A DNA stretch of 64,000 bases, from NCBI GenBank assembly GCA_958510825.1, contig OY294048.1, forward strand, positions 18,927,589-18,991,588, written 5' to 3'. Below are positions 1 to 11,027 of this stretch, in pieces. The number at the start of each line of letters is the position of its first letter. Position 1 is the first letter of the stretch. The position numbers and the translations under genes were made by a program. Below the pieces are notes generated by a model. The model was given only the letters and a program-made list of their open reading frames with translations, was not told where the DNA came from and did not search any database. The stretch is from Brachypterus glaber (taxonomy: Eukaryota > Arthropoda > Insecta > Coleoptera > Kateretidae).

Positions 1-547
1 TCCAACAAGTTACAACAAAATCACATTTTGCATAAGGTCGAGAATCAAGAGAAAAAATCTGTTTTTTGAAATACCTTATTTTACTATAAAATTATTTATT
101 GCGTTAAATAAAAACCGATTTTTTTAGCCAAATTAATGACATCATTTACTGGACATCATGTATTCATCATTTAAATTATCTAGGAATTTTTAATATGCTG
201 GTAAAATTGGGAAGTTATAGTCTGTTAAATTACAACTTGAAATTTGGACTCCATAATACTAACAGGCACTTTAAGAGGATATTAATAAATAAATGTTAAT
301 CAAGGCATATTAATTAAGAATAATTATTGGAACAATAATTGTAATTATGCCTTTATTTTTTACTGTATATTTTAAGTTTATCGAAACGATTTATTAACGA
401 TTTCAAATAAATTGCGAAAATTGTATAGGTACTTGTTTGTGCGTCCTAAAAGTCATAAAACTCATGAAGTTGGTTATGGTAAGCCATATCACAAGCGGAG
501 AGGCCCCAAAGCTAAATAATTTGTTAATCTGTAATTGAGAGTTCGCA

Positions 548-1995
548 ACAATGTTGCCGATAAGAGTCCGATTTGCAGACTTTTTCTTCAGTGAGTGGAT
601 CTAGAGCACTAGTAGGTAGGTTTGTTAGGGTAGGTGGGTAGTTTGAGTGGCTCCGCAGGTTCTAAAATGTTTATAACTTGTTCACATGTAAGTACAGTGG
701 GTTAGGCTAAATGTGACACCCAGGGTAATTGTGACATGTCCTGTTATAATTCTTCTAAACAAGTTTAAATCAAATCAAAATTTTACGCGAAATGTTTAAT
801 ACTGTCAAAAACCTAATGCCAGGGTTGGATTGGATATAAACTAGTTTAGAAGAATTATAACAGGACATGCCACAATTACCCTGGGTGTCACATTTAGCCT
901 AACCCACTGTAGTAATATTTTGTATTTCATTACTAAATAGAAGCAGTAGTAATAAAAGTCCAAACCTAGCAAAACTCGAGTACTCATACAATTTATTATT
1001 AACTAACGTATTACCAATGCTGAATATCCATTAGGGCTAATAATTGCTCATAACCTTGTTTTAAATCTTTTAAAATCTCTTGAGTTTTAGGTAATTTGGT
1101 AGATCATTTATAATAATTTAATTCACACCTTATTATTAGCGAGGCTCTGATTTTACGAAATATCTTTTAGTTCAGAAAGAAAATGAAGAAAAGCCATTTT
1201 TACCTAAAACAAAAATACTTTAGCAACAAAATATTAACAAAATGCACCATTGATTAGCTCTGTACACGGGAAATAAAAAATTACACCATTTTAAAGTTAA
1301 TTCATCTTTAAATAGCATTTATTCGAAAATATTGAGAAAATTAATGCACACTGTAATAAATTATTTTCTATTATTGTCAAACTTTCATGTCAAATAGAAT
1401 AACAGTTAAAATGAAAAATTATTTTGTTTAAATTTTCCTTTTGATGACGCACTTCCGTCCGCCATTTTCTGTCTGAGATTTTGTGTATGTACTCTCTTTT
1501 GTGTAGTGTGTAAACTACCTACCCACCCTAACCAACCTGCCTATCCAGTGCTCTAAGTGGATCTTGACGGAATTTAAAATTTTTTAGACTTTTTTGGACT
1601 TTTAACTGATATCTTCTAACTACTATTTTGCAGACTTTTTGAAGTTTTTATGGTATAGACATAAAATTCCTTTATTAAGAAATCCTCCATGAGAATTTGC
1701 ACGACTATACTTAAAAATGTTTAAAAAAATAATCCTTATCCTTAGCCGAGGGATAAATCATTATGGGAAGTACAAACGAAAATCTTTTAATTTTTGACAA
1801 GATTTCTAAGATTTTTCATAAATCTCGAATAAAACTTTTAATCATAAATAATGTTTAAATTTCTTCCTGCAGTACCCCTTAGTATTAAATGTTTTTGTGT
1901 TTGATACCGTTCTTATTTATTCGGCACAATCAGAACAAATCGGATATTTCCACAAGGGACGGCGGGTTTTTTGGATTTGTATCATTGGCAACACT
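548..1995. mobile_element. 1.45-kb insertion flanked by 25-bp direct repeats
   Basis: The same 25 bases occur at 523-547 and 1996-2020. The enclosed DNA begins ACAATGTTGCC and ends GGCAACACT, a short inverted pair. Inside, a roughly 45-bp stretch at 599-645 (GTAGGTAGG...GGGTAGTTT) is repeated in inverse orientation at 1510-1556. A partial reversed relative of its left two-thirds lies at about 19840-20450, without the MITE at 695-909. No coding capacity is seen. Confidence 0.55.
695..909. mobile_element. TA-flanked MITE, 215 bp, long inverted repeats
   Basis: It starts CAGTGGGTTAGGCTAAATG and ends with its reverse complement, flanked by TA on both sides (693-694, 910-911). The arms are about 65 bp long and include GGGTAATTGTGACATG. 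TA plus a CAGT terminus fits Tc1/mariner. It is nested in the 548-1995 element; the related copy at 19840-20450 lacks it. Confidence 0.8.
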
Positions 1996-2662
1996 GTTAA
2001 TCTGTAATTGAGAGTTCGCAGTGAAGCACCTCGTTACTCGTACTCGCACTAGCCTATTGTGGCGCGTCGTTTGATCTTGCAATTAGCGCGACACGTCTCG
2101 CCACGGCCCCTCATTACCGGCACAAAGTAATGCCGCTCTCTACCGGTTTAGGTTGAGTCGGTACTTCCGTTCTTCTATATCGCCGCCGCCGTAGTATACT
2201 ATAGTAAACTGCCCTATCAACCAAAACAGCATGTAGACGTTATAAACAGTAGTCGGCGGCAACTCAGTTATGACTCATATAAAAATAAACACAGAAACAT
2301 AGGCTTACGGAATAATTTTGACGAATGGTGAGGGAAATTTTTATAAAGCCCATCAAATCGAAACATTTGATGACTAATTTGTTACACACAACAATATTGA
2401 CTTTATAATATAGATATGTTTATGTGTTTTTCAAAGAAAAAGCCGATATTCGATTTTTATCTTTTAAGAATACGAAAGTTTTTAATTTTTATTTATCGAT
2501 AACTTTTTTTCCCACCTTACTCGTTTAAATGGAATCATTAAAAAAAATCAAGTTTTTATCTTAATAAAAATGTAAATATTTAAAACCTCGCGTCAACGCT
2601 AGAGTCGACGCGGCGCCTATGCGAGTACTGGAAATTCGCCGGGTACTGGTTATAAACGTATA

Positions 2663-2780
2663 CCGTCAACAGAGGTGACTTCGGACGGGGTAGGTGACTT
2701 CGGACATTTTTTCGCAAAACCCTCAGAACCAAAGCACGTGTACACAAGTTGTGGGATTCCGAAGTCACCTTGGTTGACAG
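2663..2780. mobile_element. TA-flanked MITE with repeated GGTGACTTCGGAC
   Basis: TA (2661-2662) and TA (2781-2782) flank an element beginning CCGTCAACAGAGGTGACTTC and ending GAAGTCACCTTGGTTGACAG. The motif GGTGACTTCGGAC occurs twice at the left and once inverted at the right. A relative in reverse orientation lies at 39217-39335. Confidence 0.6.
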
Positions 2781-3072
2781 TACCTTTGCGCTTAATGGTG
2801 ATATATTTTTATAATAGTTTTTAACATTTGAAGTTGCAAGAGCTAAGTCACTCACTACCGGTTTAGGTTGAGTCGGTAGTACTGATTCGAAATTTCGGTT
2901 TTTCTATCTAGCCGCCGCAGCAGTATAGTAAACTTTCTTATCAACGAAACTAGCACGAATTTACAAACCTTTAGGCTTTGAACTGGACTGTGACATTTCT
3001 TTAAGATATAGTTTTTAGCAATTGTAACTCCTAAAGCTTATGCATGATTTAGGTCAGGTCGGTAGTACCAAT

Positions 3073-3476
3073 TAGGGATGTTAAAAATGTTTTTTTTTAA
3101 TACGTTGTTTTAAAACTCTTTTTTGTTTTGTTTTTTCCTTCCCATTCTTAACAGAAAAAAAAAACATTGTTAATTAATAAACTGTTTTTTACTTGTTAAA
3201 TTAGTACAATTTTTATATTTATATTGATTTTGATAATATTTAAAACTTCAATTTGGTTTGACTCTCAGATAAAAGTCACAAATAAGTTAGGTTAGGATAG
3301 TTAATGCACATTATGAGTCATGGCTGCCAGGATCTGGACCTGGTTATTCATTGGGCCAGGTCCTGCAGGTGACCATGGTTATCCATTGGTTGTAAATTTG
3401 CCTGTATTCTAAACAAAAACAAAACAAAAAAGAGGTCGTTGTTTAAAAAAAAGGTTTTTTATTATTTACATCTCTG
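3073..3476. mobile_element. hAT-type MITE, 404 bp, 8-bp target duplication GTACCAAT
   Basis: A perfect GTACCAAT lies at 3065-3072 and 3477-3484. The ends read TAGGGATGTTAAAAATG and, on the other strand, CAGAGATGTAAATAATA. This type of terminus and the 8-bp duplication fit hAT. Low-complexity T/A-rich subterminal stretches follow (CTCTTTTTTGTTTTG on both sides). No transposase is encoded. Confidence 0.75.
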
Positions 3477-3819
3477 GTACCAATTCGGTACTTATAGTAT
3501 ACTACCCTATTTTCAGTTATTCGGACTGTTTCGGACAAAATTATATCTAAATACCGTCGTATTTTGCATTTCTCCAATGGTATATTTCTATTGTGGATAA
3601 TGCGTATTACTACGGTTAAATGGATGATAATAACATACTAAGCAAAATAAAAAGGTATTTAGTTACTATTATTACTACTATTTTGTTTATTTCTTTAATC
3701 GTGTCATCATTCTTAAAATAATAGCATTTGAAACTATATAAGCCAGCTGATTCTCTACCGGTCTAGGTCGAATCGGTAGTATCAACTGGGTACTTCCGTT
3801 TTTCTCGGATATCAAAAAA

Positions 3820-4960
3820 AAGCGCTCTCAAAGTCGGTTACTCATCATCAAATTAAACGCCAGAGTTAAGAGAATTTTTTTTAACAACGAAAATTTTATC
3901 TGGCACTCATTTAAACTAATGCATTTTTATCAAGTCCACGTGGACTGATTCTAGCCAGTTAACGTTCGACCCTATCCAATCATTATTCACTAAAGATTTA
4001 GCCACAACCACAAGGCATTTGTAGCAATAAATATTTACCGGACCGGCTTTAATTTGTTTTATTTGTGTTCTGTGCATGGAGCTGTATAAGATAAATTTGT
4101 ATTTAATATAATAATATTTAATTACGTCCCTGTCTCATATTAATCTGTTTTAAATATAAACATTCTACTATAAATGTGACACCAACTATAAATATAAAAC
4201 TTGTTAAACAAAACGAAAAGTATTTGGTGGCTCCAGACTAAAATACTCGGTATATTGTCGGCAAACAAAATTTAGTTCAATCGAATTAAGTGTCTCAGTG
4301 ACTGAGACTCAATGGATAGCGTACTAGTTTCACTGCTATCTGATTTAATTAAAACTTAATTAAAATCAAGTTTATTATTTTATAGCGACGTAATTAAAGT
4401 CATTTGTACCAATTATGTTAGCTTATTCTATTCACACAAATGAAAACATAATTATATTTTAATGTGAGGAAGAAGTTCAACAACTGGAAAATGTTTGACT
4501 AAATTGCCAGGAAAGTAAATACCTAATTAGAAAAAGGAATTAAATTTTTAATCTATAATATAAAAAAAACTTTTTAATTAAATGACAATTTTTTCCAAAC
4601 ATTTAGGCCTGTCATCATATCGGTACCTTAGTTCTAAACTGTAATATCTCAAAAGTAGGTCAGTCAATAACGCTTCAAGTTAAGAGTCACGACTACGACT
4701 AGTGGTAGCGGTAAGGCTTTTACTCCTCTTTCTATTAGAATTGAGGCACCTATATAGCTTGATACACGGTTCTAAGACAACCGAAAGAATAGGCAAAAAA
4801 TATACTTTAAAATAAGATCTAACTACGCACACGTTCGCACTGAATTCGCTTTAATCGGAGCGTTTTCTGTTAGTATTCTGTGTTTTTTGCTCATACCTAC
4901 CCCTTTCGTCGTAGGTTTCTTACCGTTTGTCAGATATATAAAAGCAACTTTTTAGGGTTG
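3820..4960. other. Unassigned AT-rich stretch
   Basis: No frame longer than about 60 codons, no recognisable protein, no clear inverted or tandem repeats beyond a short GTCTCAGTGACTGAGAC hairpin near 4293. Confidence 0.5.
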
Positions 4961-4964
4961 TTGG

Positions 4965-5095
4965 CCCCTAAAATAATTGTGTAAAAATAGCTTAAGCTGA
5001 ATGCAATAAATTTAATGTGTATGATTCGGTAAAGTAAACATAGGTTTTTATGCTACCCCATTTAACCACCTTTTTTGGGATTTTAACATACAAAG
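4965..5095. repeat. Relative of the 13.6-kb repeat
   Basis: AATTGTGTAAAAATAGC, GTGTATGATTCGGTAAAG and CACCTTTTTTGGGATTTT correspond to 13654-13770 (AATTATTGTGTAAAACTG, AACTCGGTAAGTT, CACCTTTTTGGGGCTT). It is diverged and non-coding. Confidence 0.45.
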
Positions 5096-5136
5096 TTAAA
5101 AATAATTTAATTAGAATGTACATTAGTATTAGATAA

Positions 5137-5213
5137 TATCGTCGCGTCTAAGTGAAAGCTTCTTAAGTCTATTTTACGACAAGTCTTTATACGAGGTTTT
5201 CACTTGGAGACGA
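5137..5213. repeat. Short hairpin element
   Basis: AATATCGTCGCGTCTAAGTG on the left is matched in inverse by CACTTGGAGACGACGATATT on the right, with arms of about 24 bp around a 30-bp centre. It is probably a tiny MITE. No flanking duplication was resolved. Confidence 0.55.
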
Positions 5214-6600
5214 CGATATTCATTATATAAAATTCAGTCGTTTTTTCGCTGCCTTCATTGTTTGGACTGTATGTTTACCTAAGTTTTGTTTTATTTTTTG
5301 AGTAATGAGAACCATCATAAAGTATTTGTGTGCTCATATTTATGGTATAGTTTTGACAACAAGAACCCTCAAATGTTAGTCCTGAAGAAGTATTAATAAA
5401 AGACGAAACGTCAACATACATTAACTGGTATTTTTGTTTTTTTTTACCAAGATCCAGTCCCACTATTCTCAATTTACAATTTAAACAAGGATCACTAAAA
5501 CCTCAATTAATATATAAAACTCAGCTGGGAAAAAATATCTTTAAAAATGTTCACTAGCGCTTAGACTATAAAAATTATTCATTTGCTATGATGGTATAGA
5601 TGGGATACTGATATTTCTAATTGGAAACCCAAATAACTATGTCCTTTTTTCAGCAAGAATTTCTCTCGGTGTGGATATAAGTATAAAGCCCGTAAACAAA
5701 ACGGCAATGAGAGAAAAAACCGAAACGACAAATCGTGTGATAAATCTGTTGCTTTTAATTCGCCGACTCTGCGTATGACCAAAGTAACCGACACCGAACA
5801 TTAATAGGACGTATACCGTATACCACAAGTGGTTGGCGCGTTGTTATACTCTTCGGAAGTTTACATCTCTGGAAGAGATTCCTTAGATTCATACCCAGGG
5901 TATCATCTTTTTAACCTGCAATCCCAATTTCTTCCCATGATGGGAATGGGAAGCCCATTGCTCTTAATTCCTTTATTTATATTAAAGGATTATTTACGCG
6001 AAAAAAATAACTATTTTTAAATTATTGTTACTGTAACCTAAAATCCTAACTAAGGTCCTTTTTCCTTAATCCAATATATTATTATATTTATTTTTATTTC
6101 ATAATTACAAAGTCCTTTTTCTTGATCCTTGGCGTGTCTATTTAGTTCTTTTATTGTTCTTTTCTTATTTTCTACTTGATCTACGTATTCGTTTTTTTTA
6201 AGGGTTCTCTTAATTTTATGTTTTCTTTATTTTTTGTTCATATCTTTCTTCACCTGTCCTTATAATTCACTCCTTTTACTTTTAATTTCTTCTAATTTTG
6301 TTCTTCTTATTCCCTTTTTTTCATCTTCTTTCCTTTTATTTTTTGTTCCTCCATACTGTCTTTGTTAGGTTCCTTATTTCCTTCCCATTTCAAATTTTTA
6401 TCAATTGGAAATAAGTATAAAAACAAAAGACCATACCATGTAAAGATAAGAAAGTAGGCAGGTTTAATTTTCAAAATTTGGTAGCACAATATTATTTTCT
6501 CCAACTTTTTTAAGCATAGATATTGCATTTAATTAAATTATGGTTAAATAGGAAATCTCAAAATAATATTTGCTTTTTTGAGTTAGTAGTAAGCCAGACA
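5214..6600. other. Unassigned stretch
   Basis: It contains a GACGAAACGTCAACATAC sequence (5401-5418), resembling the ends of some dispersed insect repeats, and a T/C-rich tract at 6050-6360. Short open frames on both strands around 5580-6020 show no family I recognise. Confidence 0.4.
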
Positions 6601-6601
6601 A

Positions 6602-6940
6602 CTAGGCCACTATATCCCTCCCTTTTTGCCAACCTCCAGCTTTCCCAACCATGTCATAGCCTTTTCCTTGCCTAAATCTACCCGACCTCCTTATAAAAGT
6701 CACGATGTATGTCCAGGAAAGGGTACCTAACGCCTTTCTTCGAATCGTTACTACTCTCTCCTGTCGTATTTGCATTGTCCTGAGAAGTATGTATAAGAAC
6801 AATTCTTTTTCCGTCCTGCAGCAAGAGTAACATATTGAGTAATTTTCAACCCCTACCTTGAACAGGTGCCTTTCTAGTTCACAGTGACCGTCTTTTGAGT
6901 TACATTTCGAAAAATAATAAATATTCAAGCATAGAATCAC
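6602..6940 (-). pseudogene. Remnant of a retrotransposon C-terminal domain (zinc-like CCHC tail)
   Basis: A 112-residue open frame reads DGHCELERHLFKVGVENYS, then ICYSCCRTEKELFLYILL and later TFIRRSGRFRQG. This resembles the tail that follows RNase H in I/R1-like non-LTR elements (TGHC.L..HL...G, C..C...EE...H.LC, FI..TG.F). The expected His near ETxxH is lost and the upstream domains are absent, so it is a fossil. I could not identify the family more closely. Confidence 0.45.
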
Positions 6941-7344
6941 TAGTAATTTTCGATAGGATCTCTAAGGTTTTTCGAAAATAAATGTTATCTTATAGAAATG
7001 CTCAAAAATCTTAGATATTTCATAGTATGTTACGTTGGAAGTCATGGATAAATCGAGGAAGTTCTTGTACATATATTTTGTGGTGGTCCACCCCTTGCAC
7101 ATATATAAAAATTTCTCCTTAGATGCTAAGAGTAATCCGTTGTTTGCGAAGCATTATATATTTTCACATCTTGTTTATGTTCGTATCATGCGAAGTCGGC
7201 AAACAGCCGGCACCGGTGACAATTAACATTTTTCGAAATATTTTATTGGTACCATTTACATATTTACCAAGAGCCGTAGTTTGTTGACTGAAACATTACT
7301 GTTTGAAGAAGGTTAATAATTACATCCTCGCCTTAAACGCCACG

Positions 7345-8890
7345 AATAACAAGCTGTGAAGATATATCATGCTTCGCATTCTATAGTATACTCCTTGCAG
7401 TTTCAAGTAACTTCTAAGCTAAGTTTAAGTTTAAAAACTTAAACTGCATTGGGATATTTATTGTAAATGATAACACTTTCCGTGGTGTAAAACACCTACC
7501 TAATTGGGTCCCTAAAGAGTATAAATAAATAAATAAATAATTCTTTAGCCCCCTATAAATTTTTTTTTTCAAATGGATTTTTTTTATTTGGGATGATTGA
7601 CTTCACAGTGATTGACCTCTATAGAGGCAAAAAAAGTTCGTGCCATTAATGTGTATGACCTCCATAGCAACGTCTAAAATTATCAGTTTACCATTAGTCT
7701 ATTTTCCATGATTTTGTAACACCACGGGGTTTTTGGGGTCGCTGATCTGGTGCCAATTTTCCAAAATTCAAAATGGCGAATGCAATATGAAGGATTAGAT
7801 TTTTAAAGTTTCTCGAAGAATCCGCTATTTTGAATTTTGGAAAACTGACACCAGATTCCTAATCAGTGACCCCAAAAACCCCCGAGTACCAAGTTGCAAG
7901 CAAATTCGAGCAACTTTAAAAAATCTAATCATATATCTAACCATATCGGATCCGCCATTTTGATTTTTGGAAAACTGGCATTATATTCGTAATCAGCGGC
8001 CCCAAAAACCGTCGAGTAACAAGTTTCAAGCAAATCCGAGCCACTTTAAAAAATCTAATAGATGATAGATCTGCCATACTGAATCCGCCATTTTGAACTA
8101 TAGTTTTTAAATTCTGACGTCAGATTCATATTCAGCTACCCAAAAACATACAATATGATAGTATCATGTTTTTTCAAAAAAAAAATTAATTCAGCACATT
8201 TTTGGCACGAAAACTTTATTTGCACTGCACTGTGAAGGGGTTAATTGGTATGTTTAATGAAGGTTTTTTTCCTACAAAAATACATTGATAGCACGTTCCC
8301 CTCTATTTTTCCAATTTTTGAAAAGTTTAGCTCCCTATAACTTTTTTGTCTTTGTGGGCATTTTTTTCAAAGTTGTTACAAGTGATCAATTTAATTAATA
8401 AAAGTAATTTTTTCTGCAAAAATGATCTTTATTCCACTTTTTGTTCTATATTCTTTAAAGTTTAGCACCCCACTACTTTTTGTTTTTGGGGGGATTTTTT
8501 TCCATTTGGCACTTATTAATAAAAGTAATTTTTCCTTAAAAAATTAATTTGAGATTTTCTTCCACTGTTGTCAATTTTTTTTTAATGTTTATCCCTATTA
8601 CTTTCTTATTTTTGAAGGGATACTTTTCAATTTCAATAGGCTTCATATACTTACCAAGATTTATTTTTGCTGAAAATTTGAAGTCGATCGAGTAACGCTT
8701 TCTTGAGTTATCGTGTGGGAAAAGAAAACGTGACCCAAGGACGGACATACAGACGGACGGATAGAGGGACAGATGGACAAACGGACAGAAATTTTTCAAA
8801 TTTGCACTTTTGTACAAAATTTTTTGATTTTGGACAAAGAAAAACGTTTTGGGTCCGTATAATGCTGTGAAGCTGCGAGGAGTATAATAA
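7345..8890 (+). repeat. Composite interspersed repeat with CCGCCATTTTG and GGACAGACGG blocks
   Basis: It starts with AACAAGCTGTGAAG and a GCTTCGCATTCTATAGTATA block. An LINE-like AAATAAATAAATAAAT stretch follows (7523-7543). Then come repeated blocks with CCGCCATTTTGA, GGAAAACTGGCA and ACCCCAAAAACC in both orientations (7735-8140), two tandem copies of a roughly 125-bp unit (8326-8600, ACTTTTTG...GGGG), and a GGACGGACATACAGACGG block (8740-8785), ending GAAGCTGCGAGGAGTATAAT. Related members occur at 28777-29132 (minus), 36625-37550 and 41093-41170. It is non-coding. Confidence 0.6.
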
Positions 8891-8918
8891 AAATGTTTTA
8901 TGCATTTATGGCGGTCTT

Positions 8919-8947
8919 TATAATTATTATTATTATTATTATTATTA
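8919..8947. repeat. ATT microsatellite
   Basis: About nine ATT units. It might be the tail of an old LINE insertion, but nothing upstream confirms that. Confidence 0.8.
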
Positions 8948-9177
8948 TGGATAAATCTACTAAAACAGTTGACAACACTATTATCCCTTCTCTAATATAC
9001 TTAGTGCCTATAAATATGTCAACATGAATATACGATAATTAAAAAAATTCATGCAAGTGCTTACGACCAGATTCTACGGAAAACAAATCCCTTTAGTGGT
9101 TCGATAAAAATAAATAATATTCTTTTTAAATACACAGATAAACTGCACCTTTTTTACCTTTTAGTTATGGATCATTA

Positions 9178-10238
9178 GATGAGAAGGGGTTAATAAGAAA
9201 CACTTGGGGTTTTAAGAAACAGAGCATGTTAGAATTAGAATTTTACATAAAGGCAGAAACTGTTTTTTTGTAATATGTATTGATATGTAGTATTAAGTTT
9301 CTTGTATAAAATTCAAATAATACTAGTGGTAAAAAAATATTATTTTTTTTTTCAAATTTTGTTTCTTATTAAACTTTTTAGGGGTTTTAAGAAATAAAAA
9401 TATTATGTCCCATAAAAAAGTTTAAAGGAATAAACTGAATATACAAGAGAAACCTCTAAAGCACGTCTAAGGTCTACTTAAAATTTAAACAAAAATTAAT
9501 AAAGATTAAAAAAGTTATTAATAAACAAAATTTTATTTTGAAAAAAGTCAAAGTAAAAAACCCATTTAAAAAAAAATAACAAAAATCTAAACAAACACTC
9601 GTTGGTAAATTTTATCTTTTACAACAATTATACTTATTGTTAATGCCTAATTTGTCGCTTCGACTTAATTTAAATGGTCCATTGCCCAACAATTGAATTA
9701 TTTCATAAAAAATTCAATATTTTTTATATTTTATGCAAACACCTTTAATTTGATTTTCTTCGACATTTTAAACTTATTACTAAGACAATTCCGAAAAAAA
9801 TCCTAATAATAAAGAGTTTTAAAAAGTGTTTCTTATTACCCCGACAAAATACAATACCTGGGGTAATAAGAAAATCCAAAGCTGCAAATTCCAGAAACAC
9901 TTTTAATAAATTATTTTAGCTACATTTACAAACTTCAAATGTCAGTAAAATATGTCAGTGTTGCAAAGCCTGCTAAAACTTTTAACAAAATTTTGGTTCA
10001 TAGTCAAGGATAAAATGTTTCCACTTTCAACATTAAAGTTCATGATTATAGTTTAACTTTTTACTTTAAAAAATATAAAAATGCTTAAGTAGAAACTTGC
10101 AATTTTTAGGAATAATAGCTTGTGCATGTGGGGTCCTTGGACGTTTTTTTCATATTTCCACAAGAAATTTTTAATGCTTTTTTTTTCACCGTTTCTTATT
10201 ACCACACCTGTTTCTTATTACCCCTTTTTCCCCTACTC
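9178..10238. mobile_element. TA-flanked element built on repeated GGGGTAATAAGAAAC motif
   Basis: The flanking TA are at 9176-9177 and 10239-10240. Versions of GGGGTAATAAGAAAC occur near 9184, 9207 and 9381, as a facing pair at 9825/9858, and inverted near 10190 and 10209 at the right end. It is otherwise AT-rich, without an open frame. It is probably a non-autonomous Tc1/mariner-like element. Confidence 0.6.
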
Positions 10239-10240
10239 TA

Positions 10241-11017
10241 AATAAAACAAAACAGAACATTTCTACAAAATACATCCATTTTTTTAATAGAATTCATTCT
10301 ATTTTAATGTTTTCAAAGATTCCTTCAGTGAAAGAATCTATCCGTATTACCAGGGCGTCCTTCACTTGAGGGAGTTGAAGGACACCTTGGTATTACTAAT
10401 ATTTCCTTAATTTATTCATATCCTTAGAGTTTTGCTCCCCAATATTTCTTCTTTTAGAATAAACCCATAGTTTAATTTATCCCTTCCAGGTCTTACTCTT
10501 CAATTTTTGTTTCTGAGTTTGTTTCCCAAATTTTTTCACAACATGACGAAATTGGTCTTCATAACTTTTCGTTTTTTGTGTTTGATATGATTTCTATGTC
10601 ACTTCCAGTCTATTATTTAAATATTATAGAACATTTCCCTTGTTAACATTTATAAGAATTTGTCTCTTATTATTTGATTCCTTGTTTATATAACTTTTTG
10701 CTTTTTCGTGATTTTTTTAGTTTAAAAATGTTATTCAATGATAATAATAATATTAATTGGAGTTCACCAAAAGCCTTTTGGCAAAAGGTCGCATTCTTCT
10801 TGCCATTTTATAGGTTTATACTATTTTCAATATTTGTTCATTTAATAAAAATTATGTATACTCTGCACTGCAGAGTTTGCAATCAATTCTATTTTATCTT
10901 CATAACGATATCAGTCTTCTCAAGACTGTCAAATATAAAGGCATTACTCGTGTTTAAAATTGTCTAAAAGCAAGGCCTGAAACACTTAGTCTTCAAAAAA
11001 ATATAAAAAAATAATTC
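10241..11017. other. Unassigned AT-rich stretch
   Basis: Apart from the hairpin at 10341-10398 I see nothing. The 97-codon frame at 10674-10967 is hydrophobic and AT-driven, with no recognisable domain. Confidence 0.4.
10341..10398. repeat. Hairpin with 21-bp stem
   Basis: GTATTACCAGGGCGTCCTTC pairs with GAAGGACACCTTGGTATTAC across a 12-base loop, with two mismatches and a G-T pair. It could be a small MITE or a structured RNA; nothing else supports a gene here. Confidence 0.4.
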
Positions 11018-11027
11018 GGAAAGCCCC

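Larger units (their letters stand above)
2138..3814. repeat. Recurrent decayed repeat with ACCGGTTTAGGTTGAGTCGGTA
   Basis: Related blocks start near 2138, 2851, 3045 and 3750. Each has a version of CTACCGGTTTAGGTTGAGTC followed by CTTCCG, TTTTTCT and GCCGCCGC-like stretches. Spacing is irregular, so these are either old tandem copies or repeats within one large element. One copy is split by the hAT MITE at 3073-3476. No coding capacity is seen. Confidence 0.5.
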
